From: Amorphophallus konjac | Lineage: Eukaryota; Streptophyta; Magnoliopsida; Alismatales; Araceae | Direction of reading: 5' to 3' | Length of the DNA stretch: 64,000 nucleotides | Assembly (NCBI GenBank): GCA_022559845.1 | Contig: CM040118.1 | Location: 230,811,224 to 230,875,223 of the forward strand | Shown: positions 56,058 to 64,000 of the stretch, in pieces | Numbering within the stretch: position 1 is the first letter of the stretch | How the letters are laid out: the number at the start of each line of letters is the position of its first letter | Position numbers and translations under genes: made by a program | The notes under the pieces: generated by a model | What the model was told of the DNA's origin: nothing | The model's database searches: none | Seen by the model: only the letters and a program-made list of their open reading frames with translations

Positions 56058-56824
56058 GGTTGAGCTAGCGATGACCCGGTGGCGGGGTGTTCCTCTCCTT
56101 GATCATGAAGGGAGATCCCCAACATGACATTCACACACTACATGACCTCCAAGGTTGGGTCTTCCTCTTTTACGCAGCACCGTTTCTCCTTTGGCCATGC
56201 TTAGGAAAAAGTAAAAATCCTTATTTTTCTCCTCTTCGGATAAAAATAGGGGCAAGTGATAAGGGGGCGAGAACTGACTTAGACACCCCGATGAAAGAGA
56301 AGTCTCAAATAGTGGCAGTTCGTTATGACCTAATTCCATGAAAACAAAAAGAAAGAAAGGAAAGAAATAAAAGAAAAGGGGCAAAATCATGGCAAAAACT
56401 AAAGGCTCATTCCAATGCTCGAAGCTCAAAAGTCTAAATGCTTCTGAAGAATGAAACTAGGCATGGCAAGAGTGGCCGTACAGTTTTCCCGCGGGATGTT
56501 ATGAGCCCGGTCGTATGCGTGCCTAGAGCGGATGAACGTTCGATGACGGACACAGCCCCGGCGCAACAAACCAAATCTCTTGAAGAGGGATTGTCGTGAG
56601 AAGGACTCAAGCCCTAAAAATCTCTATACATGTTGCCGGCTTCCCTATCCGATTCTCTTTTTAATTCCCCAAGGACTAGATCATACCCCGAGTATGACCT
56701 CAGCAGAGGCATTGTTAAGTGAAATTGGACCTTGGCCTTAGATGGTCACCCCCGATGCACGTTGTGCTTGGGGAGCCCCTAATGAGATATGTGGGTCTCC
56801 CGTAGCCGGGTTTGGGCTAGCTTA

Positions 56825-56960
56825 AAAATCCAAAAAAATCAAATATTTCGAAATCTAAAAAAATCAAATATTTTAAAATCCAAAAAAATCAAATATTTTG
56901 AAATCTAAAAAATCAGATATTTCAGAATCCCAAAAAAATCAAATATCTTCAAAACTATAA
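56825..56960. repeat. 25-bp AT-rich tandem repeat
   Basis: About five to six units of AAATCYAAAAAAATCAAATA followed by TTTTG, differing by one to three bases each. Confidence 0.9.
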
Positions 56961-57194
56961 AAATATTTTCAAAATCATCACTTGCATTTCATGGCATGCA
57001 TTGCATCCTTTTCTTTCGTTATTTTGCCTATTTAATAAGGCTTACCCTCTTGACCAGAAATCAAGGATTGGTTATTCCCTAACTTTCTCTAGGCAAGGGG
57101 TTAAGCCTAAAACATATCTAACTTGTTTTGTCTGAGTGTGTGTGCAGGGCCAAGTTCTACAAATGATGCTGGCAGCTACAGGTACATGGTCTCC

Positions 57195-57540
57195 ATACAG
57201 CCGTCTAAATCCTTCAAACGGCCATCATACGACCCTTCCAGGCTTGTAGACGGCCTCTATAAGGCCGCCTTCATTTTGTTTCACGAGCCCACAGGCTCTT
57301 CCTTGCGCCCATAGGGTAGCGGTCTTATAAGGGCCACTTATTCTTCACACGGTCTCTCACCAACCGCTCTAGCATCCCAGGCGGTCTCTCGATAGACCGC
57401 CTACTTTTGTTCTAAACCACTCACATCTGTCAAATGGGCGGTTTATCTGAAGCTGTTTGAATTTGATCCGCGATCATATGATGGCCGTTTTAATTGTTTA
57501 ATGGCTTTATACGGACTGCTTCATTTTTAGAAAGTTACCT
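57195..57540. repeat. CGGTCT-N6-AGACCG palindrome cluster, second site
   Basis: The best copy is GGCGGTCT-CTCGAT-AGACCGCC (57380-57401), eight-base perfect arms. Others are looser: GACGGCCTCTATAAGGCCGC (about 57252), GCGGTCTTATAAGGGCC (about 57319) and GCGGTTTATCTGAAGCTGTT (about 57441). Same spacer length of six as at 49.9-52.5 kb. Confidence 0.75.
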
Positions 57541-58292
57541 CAATCCACACAAATGCACGAGAAACAAAGGCCAATTTCATTCAATCAAAAGCATCCCATT
57601 CATTATTCAAAAACAAATCAATATCAAATCCATGGGTATGTTTACATCATAAATTCTCAAAATCACTCAATCCTCATCTGGGCATCCCCGCGAGGCCTAA
57701 TCTCTCTGAGCTCTCTCACATAAGTCTGGTACACCTCCTGAAGCTATGTCACCTCCGCAGGTAGGACGCGTGTCCTGCTGATCTCCCACATGATCAGTGT
57801 GCTCCTGATCGCCTGCCCATCCTCCTTCATCCCAAGCCTCCTCGCATGTAGTGCAAGAAGGTGGGGTAGTACTGGAACTGTTATCCTAGAGAGCCCGACC
57901 TGTAGAAAACATCTGTGTGGGCTGTACATCACCAAGTTGATGTCTCCTACAAGCCGTAAGTCGAGCCCAAGCCTCCTAGGAAGCCTGAGGGTGGTGCCGT
58001 AGAGGATGAACGGACGCATCATGAACCTGTCCAGGGGCAGTGTGTTGATGTAGAGGCGCCATTCATCCCTAGACTTCTTATCTGCAGTCCAACACTCCAC
58101 CTGCTGAGAGAACGTGAAAGAACCGCCAATGAAGAATAGTGGATGGCTCCTAAAGACCCGGCTGACTGAAGAGATATCCTCCCTAGGCATGAATTTCAAC
58201 CTGACTCCCATCCAGCACTCTTGGAGAATCATAGAGCCAAAGAGTGGGGCCCCTAAGGCTGTTGAGCTAAGGCCCTCGTAGAGATAAGCAAG

Positions 58293-58897
58293 TGACGTGG
58301 CGGCGACGTGGGAATGGATCGACGGCACCCCGGAATGCGAACAGGACGGGAACGGATAACTGCTATCTCACACAGCTCGGCCTCACGCCGGACGGTCTCA
58401 CACCGGGTGACACTCAAACTCACAAAGAGAAAGAGGGAAGGAAATGAAAGAGGGGAAACTCTCTCATGCATAAACCAAACCATTCATTCTATTCATCAAA
58501 TCATATCTCGTAACACTCTTGGCCTTCCTTTATATAGGAGGAGGCTATAGCAACCACACCTTTCAAACTTTACAAATAGCACATATGTCCTTAGCCTAAT
58601 AAAACAAGCTTACTTACCTAACTTTTGACTTGGGGTTTTAACCAAATAAAATACACAAAACACACATGTTTATTGACTATGACTAGCCTAATAAGACGAA
58701 AGTAAAAATACATGTACTAATACATATATTTTACACACAATACACAAATACGTACAATACAAATACACACAAATAAATATTATGCTCAGGACGCCGAGTC
58801 TTCATACGAGTCTCCGAGCCATAAGCTCGGTGCAGTCAGGGCGGTGCGGTGTCGGCTCCGAGCATTGGGCCCGACAGTGGGCCCGGTGTCCCCACCA
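58293..58897 (-). repeat. E5 3' LTR
   Basis: 605 bp. On the minus strand it starts TGGTGGGGACACC and ends GTCGCCGCCACGTCA. GGGAGGGT just inside (58898-58905) is the polypurine tract. TATATAAAGG near 58540 on the minus strand is a likely TATA box. Confidence 0.92.
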
Positions 58898-60504
58898 ACC
58901 CTCCCGGGGCGGCTGGAACTCGACTCCGTCGAGTAAGGGGGAACACTGCTGTGGTAGTGCTCCAGCAGGTCGGGATCGAGACGCTGGAGATCTTCCCGGC
59001 TGATCCAGGAATCATCTGATGGTGGATGGTCCCGCTAGCGGACAAGGTAGCGCTGGTACTCCCTGCTCTGTGTAGTGGTCACCTGCTCATCCAGTATCCT
59101 CTCAATATGCTCGCGCGGTGCTCTCAAGGATGTGGGACGCACAGGGGTGGGCTCACTCTCGAGGGGAGGAGACGGCTCGAAAAGGTCACTAGGAATCGCT
59201 GTGGGTTCCTTGTAGGCCACTAGGTCCGCTACATTAAAGGTCGAGCTAATCCCATATTCGGGAGGTAAATCCACAACATAGGCATTGACGCCAATCTTCC
59301 GCAAGACTGGGAAGGGACCATCACTATAGGCTTGTAACTTTGTAATGGCTCTCGAGGGGAGTCGTTCGGACCGGGCCCGTACCATAACCAAGTCACCTTC
59401 TTGAGATTCAAGGTGACGTCTATGCGAATCAGCTGACTCATGCAGACTAATGACGGGTGGTGCAAACTCTTCGGCTGACTTGGATAGTCTAGACTCGAGG
59501 GGAAGGTTGGGTAGGGTGGACCCAGGGGCAAGCTCAATAGCGTGTTGTACATCACGCATAGGAGGGAGTTGAGAAGGCAAGTCCTCGGGAACGATGCCTT
59601 GAAAGTCCGGCAGTATGGTCGGGTCTTCAGTTGGGACTAAGACTCGGGACTCCCTGGGTGTGATGGTGACGTCAACAGTAAAAATAGGGGCACCCTCAAC
59701 AATCTCTATGTCTAGCTCACCGACATTCATGGAGTCAAGGCACCTAACTAGGTCATGACTAACCTTAGGAGCCTCAGAAACGGGTGTGATAGATGCAGGA
59801 GAAGAAGGAAGGGGAGGTTTCCCTTCAGTGGGAGTTTGGGGACTCTCCTGAACTTTAGGAGTTCCAGTGGGGGTGGAGGTGGAACTCTTTCCTGGGGTCA
59901 CCTTTGGGGGTACTGGGTACAACTGAATCTTCTTCCCATTATAGGAGAAGGAACACTGATTGGACCGACCAAAGGCAGCGAGGTCTACATCATAGATCCA
60001 TGGTCGTCCTAAGATGACGCTCCCGGCCTTCATAGGCATTTCGTCACATAAGATTTGTCCTTGGTAGGACTGGAATTGGATGGGAATGACACATGTGGTG
60101 GTGACTGGGATAGAAGTGTCATCGACCCAAGCCACGTTGTATGGCCTTGGTTGAGGGTGCGTAGGTAGACCTAAATGGGAGACAAAATCTGAAGAGACTG
60201 CATTGATAAAGCTCCCGTTGTCAAGGATTATCTTGCAGGGATGAGAGTTCAGCATGATGTAGGTTTGAAAGATAGAGGTTCGACACCAATCGTCCTCCTG
60301 GGGTGTTGAGATACAGCGAATGACACCCAATCTTTTCTAGCTAGAACTCTCGGCAATGTCTCCAACCTGCATGTACTCGACATGCGTGTCATCAAATAGT
60401 GCATCCATTTCCTCAAACTGGGTGATGAGGTCAGGATCGGCCATATATCTTTCCTGTTCCATGCGTTCTAGATGGCCGGATGAATTCCTAGACCAACGTG
60501 GCAT
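58898..60504 (-). pseudogene. E5 fused remnant: gag start, protease, integrase tail, chromodomain
   Basis: ATG at 60504 opens about 54 codons (MPRWSRNSSGHLERMEQER..., DALFDDTHVEYMQVGDIAE) to a TAG. The next 431-codon frame (60330-59035, no ATG at its start) holds the retropepsin (HPCKIILDNGSFINAVSSDF; VILGRPWIYDVD), a proline/threonine-rich linker, and the first residues of RT (LPSQLPPMRDVQHAIELAPG). At residue 278 (about 59499) it jumps in frame to the integrase C-terminal region (ADSHRRHLESQEGDLVMVRA; GPFPVLRKIGVNAYVVDLPP) and ends EYQRYLVR at a TAG. The chromodomain continues (DDSWISREDLQRLDPDLLEHY) to the LTR. Chromodomains direct integration to heterochromatin. The in-frame join is unusual for random decay. 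Confidence 0.85.
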
Positions 60505-61130
60505 GCACGACCTCGGACCTAAATGATGCAGTCCTGGGACCGATAATTAGCAAGGTGTGGACCCGGCTGATATGCAAAGGGTCAATTTGAAGGGACCGGT
60601 CAGGGAGAGTTGCTCGCCTGTAGGCGAAGTAGTTGTGGAACTACCTCCTGACAATTAGGGTGCTCTAATGCGAAAGTCTAGGGCCTAAGGATGGGTATAT
60701 ACAAGCTCTCGCTTTCCGTCCACAGCGATGCACTCAAGAGACTGGCTGCATGGATCGGGCTCTCTCTCACTTCGCGCGGTAATTGAAAAGATACTAAATG
60801 AGTAAGTGAGGGGAGCACGTACCTAGCTAGACTGAAAAGTCTAGCTCCGACCGGAGATGAAGGTGAGCGGGGACGTGCGTGCCCGCACGGCGTCGAAGAA
60901 GCTTGACCGGTTACAAAGAATTCACTCCACGCAGGGAGGATTTAATTATTACAGACCACTCAAAATTTCTCGCGCAGGGGAACAAATCAATCTCAAATAT
61001 TCTCCGCGCAGGGAGACTCTCGTGTACGCACGTTCCGTAATCTATGGATCTTCTGTCGACATCCAGGCGACTCAGACACGGGCCGAGCCGTAATATGGGA
61101 CCCGGGTGCCACAAAAAATAATAAGTTAAA

Positions 61131-61310
61131 CAGATATATAATAATATATATATATAGATATATATAAGATTATATATATCTCAAATATATATATTATATA
61201 TATTTAACTCATTTTCAAAAAATCTTTTTTAATCAAATAATATATATAAATATATAGATATATATAACATTATATATATCCTATATATATTATATATATT
61301 TAACACATTT
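61131..61310. repeat. AT-rich TATATA repeats
   Basis: Two similar blocks (about 61131-61210 and 61241-61305) of TATATA with a shared ATTATATATATTTAACWCAT end. Confidence 0.85.
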
Positions 61311-62104
61311 TTTTCATCCTCTTTTTTTTTGACTTTTCTTTCAAATCTTCCTTCTTGTCAAACTTTTCCTCTTTTTTTTTTTTTTCAAATCTTCGCCTAC
61401 TCCTTTGTTTTTTTCAACACTTTTATTTTTTTTTCAATTTTCACGATTTCACCTACCCCTTTTTTTTTGTACACTTTTTTTCTTTTCTTCTCCGAGCCTG
61501 TGCGTGCTTCACGCAGGGTGCGCCTGGGTCAGCCAACGCGGGCGGGGCGGCGCCTGGCTAGTCGCTGGTCGGGCGCTGGACGCGCAGGGCAGGGTGCCGG
61601 TGAGGGTCGGGGGTGTGGGCGGCCACGGCGGCAGGGGCGCGGGCGCTGGGCGCCTGTTGGCGTGAGCAAGGGCGCGGGCTCGGGGAGCTCGCAGGCGGTG
61701 GCAGGGCGCGGCCGGGCCCGGGCTGGCTGGCGTGGTGCCAGTCGCACGGAGGCGGGGGGGCAAGTGGCTCGCACGGCGGGTCGGGCCGGTGCGCCTGCGG
61801 GCGCGCCGGGCGGTGGCGACGGGCGCAGCAGGGAGGGGTGGCGACGCAGCGGGCGGCGGCCTTCGGGCGTCGGCGGGCGGCGACCTTCGGGCACCGGCGG
61901 GGTGGTGGCTGCGCAGAGACGGCGGGGCGCGGGGGTGCGGGAGCTTGAGCTGTGGCGGCGGGCTCTCGGGGGTGGTCCCGCACGTGGCGGCGGGTGGCCG
62001 CTGGAGCAAGGCCGTTGCGGCCCAAAAAATTCAAGGCTGGGGGCACGAGCGACGAGGCCGGTCCATCCTGTGAACTCCTTCTTTTTTTTTCCTGCTTTGC
62101 TGAG

Positions 62105-62105
62105 C

Positions 62106-62162
<57 letters not shown>

Positions 62163-62300
62163 GGAGAGAGATAGAAACAGAGAGATAGAGAAAGAGAAAA
62201 CCGAGAGAAGGAGATTAACAGAGTGAGAGAGGGGTTAACAAAAGAGAGATTAAGAGAGAGGGAGAGAGATTAACGAGAGAGAGAGAGAACGAGGGAGAGA
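62105..62300. repeat. (GA)n-rich microsatellite
   Basis: Pure GA run at about 62113-62159, then GA-rich imperfect repeats. Confidence 0.95.
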
Positions 62301-62530
62301 GAAAGCAGAGAGATGGAGACAGAACGGGAGGGGGGTTGAAAAAAAAAATTTCCTATTTTTTTTTCTCAGCTGATCCTTTTTTTTCTCTATTATTTTTTTT
62401 CACCTCTCAACCAATATCTTTTCTGCTATTCTTCTCCTTTTTTTGTTTCTTTTTTTTTCACTTCTAACAATCTAGAGAGAGAAAGAGAGACGACGTCGGG
62501 GACGTTGAGTCGTCGGAGACGCCATTGTTG

Positions 62531-62545
62531 GGCTCTAATACCAAT
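62531..62545 (-). other. Primer-binding site of E5
   Basis: ATTGGTATTAGAGCC on the minus strand; one mismatch to the initiator tRNA-Met site. Confidence 0.8.
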
Positions 62546-62546
62546 T

Positions 62547-63151
62547 TGACGCGGCGGCGACGTGGGAATGGATCGACGGCACCCCGGGACGCGAACAAGA
62601 TGGGAACGGATAACTGCTATCTCACACAGCTCGGCCTCACGCCGGACGGTCTCACACCAGGCGGCACTCAAACTCACAAAGAGAAAGAGGGAAGGAAATG
62701 AAAGAGGGGAAACTCTCTCATGCATAAACCAAACCATTCATTCTATTCATCAAATCATATCTCGTAACACTCTTGGCCTTCCTTTATATAGGAGGAGGCT
62801 ATAGCAACCACACCTTTCAAACTTTACAAATAGCACATATGTCCTTAGTCTAATAAAACAAGCTTACTTACCTAACTTTTGATTTGGGGGTTTTAACCAA
62901 ATAAAATACACAAAACACACATGTTTATTGACTATGACTAGCCTAATAAGACGAAAGTAAAAATACATGTACTAATACATGTATTTTACACACAATACAC
63001 AAATACGTACAATACAAATACACACAAATAAATATTAAGCTCAGGACGCCGAGTCCTCAAACGAGTCTCCGAGTCATAAGCTCGGTGTAGTCAGGCGGTG
63101 CGATGTCGGCTCCGAGCATTGGACCCGACAGTGGGCCCGATGTCCCCACCA
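62547..63151 (-). repeat. E5 5' LTR
   Basis: 605-bp copy of 58293-58897. On the minus strand it begins at 63151, next to the GCAAG target duplication inside the plant-mobile-domain-like gene. Confidence 0.92.
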
Positions 63152-64000
63152 GCAAGAATGGCCTTAGATATAGAAAGACCTTGCCATAGGCCACTAATGG
63201 TGCTAAGGATGGGGATATCTAGGACATGGTTAGCAGAGGGGAAAAGCATGGCCCCGCACAAGCAAATGGAAGCAGCCTTGGCTATGGCTTCATCCCACCC
63301 ACACTTGTTCTTACAATAAGCTATGACCCACTGGCTCAAGGGTAGCAAATGGATATGGTGTGGACCAATCATAGTGCGATGTCCTTAGTGCTAGGTAGGA
63401 ACTCCCCTAGGATGAGGGCAGTATATACAGGGGCAACCGTATGGCAAACCAAGTCTTCCTCACCCACTTTGGATCTAGGAAGGGATAGGTAGGTCTCTAC
63501 CTCCTCTAGCAAGATGGTGGCCTCAAAGGAAGGGAAGATGAAAGTATGTGTCTGTGGATGCCACACTTCTATCAAGGCTGTGATACTATGCGAATCTAAG
63601 GAGAGCTTGGGGTAATTTTTGGCTAGGATTAAGAGAGGATGCAAGTGACATGCCTTTAGGATGGATATCACGATTATAGGGAGCTCACGAATCATGGGAG
63701 CCATCCACTTCAAGGTGGAATAACGTCTCGGGCCAGGGAGAAGCTGAGGTAACGAAAGGAAAAGAGAAGAAGAGAGGAAGAATATAAGCATTTTTTTGAA
63801 GGAATTGAATGAAATAAAAAGAAATTGCATTAACTTACCTCTCTCAAAGGGCTGGAGCTTAGATGCCCGGGGATGGCGGTCAGCCGTTGTAGCACCCCAT
63901 GCTCCTTCCTAGCCGACTTTGGCCCACCATAAGCAGCCCCCTCCATAGAGCTTCCTTCAAGGGCCCTCTTCATGGTGTTTTGGGGAGGATTAGCAAGGTT

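Larger units (their letters stand above)
56058..57662. other. Non-coding gypsy 3' region
   Basis: No gene recognised. Contains a 25-bp tandem repeat (56825-56960) and a cluster of the CGGTCT palindrome family (57195-57540). Confidence 0.5.
60505..62546 (-). other. E5 5' leader, non-coding
   Basis: From the primer site (GGGCTCTAATACCAAT complement, 62530-62545) towards gag: T-rich runs, a (GA)n tract (about 62105-62330), a very GC-rich block (about 61500-62060), T-rich and AT-repeat DNA (61130-61400), then mixed sequence with three CGCGCAGGGA-like repeats near 60930-61015. Large open frames on both strands of the GC-rich block are compositional. Confidence 0.6.
58293..63151 (-). mobile_element. 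E5: deleted chromovirus-type gypsy element
   Basis: Two 605-bp LTRs (58293-58897 and 62547-63151) flanked by the perfect target duplication GCAAG (58288-58292, 63152-63156). The interior is 3.65 kb: primer site, a 2-kb non-coding leader, a short gag start fused to protease, and the integrase tail with a chromodomain. RT, RNase H, the integrase core and most of gag are missing. Intact ends, target duplication and equal LTR lengths show that it inserted as an LTR retrotransposon. The LTRs differ at roughly twenty positions by eye, mostly transitions. Confidence 0.93.
57663..63973 (-). pseudogene. Plant-mobile-domain-like gene with intron, split by E5
   Basis: Exon 1 is 63973-63839 (45 codons, MKRALEGSSMEGAAYGGPKS...), followed by GTAAGT; the intron (63838-63744) ends in a pyrimidine tract and CAG; exon 2 starts LLPGPRRYSTLKWMAPMIRE in the same frame. 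WHPQTHTF and ATILLEEVETYLSLP resemble the plant mobile domain (aminotransferase-like; also found in MAIN/MAIL genes and in transposons). A frameshift near 63370 follows STKDIAL, then IGPHHIHLLPLSQWVIAYC runs to the E5 site. Removing E5 and one GCAAG copy restores the frame (KAILA then YLYEGLSSTALG), which continues LFGSMILQECWMGVRLKF to a TAG at 57746-57744, with a further open stretch to TGA at 57665. It may be a domesticated-type gene or part of a transposon. The TE-bound location favours the latter. Confidence 0.6.

Noticed and set aside
61329..62114. 261-codon and overlapping frames in the GC-rich block
   Set aside because: Open on nearly all frames of both strands because of base composition; low-complexity G/A/R product and no homology.

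Overview
The window is plant nuclear DNA, almost certainly from the repeat-rich heterochromatin of a seed plant with a large genome. It holds nested LTR retrotransposons (Ty1/copia Sirevirus-type, Ty3/gypsy chromovirus-type and Tat-type), a LINE fragment, a Tourist-like MITE, a TRIM-like miniature element and an interrupted gene with a plant-mobile-domain-like protein. Nearly every coding region has stops that look like C-to-T decay (CGA to TGA, CAG to TAG, TGG to TAG/TGA), as expected of old methylated repeats. I found no rRNA or convincing tRNA gene, no CRISPR array and no clearly functional host gene. The species cannot be named from this sequence.

Layout. 1-22.6 kb: an old gypsy element (E0) whose gag is split by a two-step nest. 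E1 (+, 1169-21094, target duplication GTTCC) sits in E0, and E2 (-, 10721-21082, target duplication AGCAC) sits seven bases before the end of E1's 3' LTR. E1 and E2 have LTRs of 2.2-2.8 kb and only a gag with four to five zinc knuckles; neither has pol. 22.6-28.4 kb: non-coding LTR or leader-like DNA with dispersed imperfect palindromes and a CT/AT microsatellite. 28.4-40.8 kb: a TRIM-like element abutting E3 (-), a decayed full-length Sirevirus (gag, protease, integrase, RT, RNase H) with a MITE in gag. 40.8-48.1 kb: a Tat-like gypsy element on the minus strand (LTR, 3' minisatellites, two gag copies). 48.1-49.7 kb: E4, a fourth Sirevirus-type LTR, truncated. 49.7-57.6 kb: gypsy LTR material with a family of CGGTCT-N6-AGACCG palindromes and a RNase H/integrase pseudogene split by a 5'-truncated LINE. 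57.7-64.0 kb: a minus-strand plant-mobile-domain-like gene with an intron, split by E5, a deleted chromovirus with 605-bp LTRs and target duplication GCAAG.

What ties the copia elements together: E1, E2, E3 and E4 share one LTR plan although their sequences have diverged. In transcription order this is an array of about 20 or more degenerate AAGTCGGTGCA-like motifs, then CACGTG G-boxes, a TATA box and a GA-rich leader. E1-E3 then have a pair of hairpins with compensatory changes around GGTGGACGTA. E1-E3 also keep a 3' non-coding module, GGCAGAGCAATG followed about 125 nt later by GTACTGGCGTCT. E1 and E2 look like gag-only non-autonomous partners of an E3-like autonomous Sirevirus. These shared cis-elements are the most interesting content of the window.
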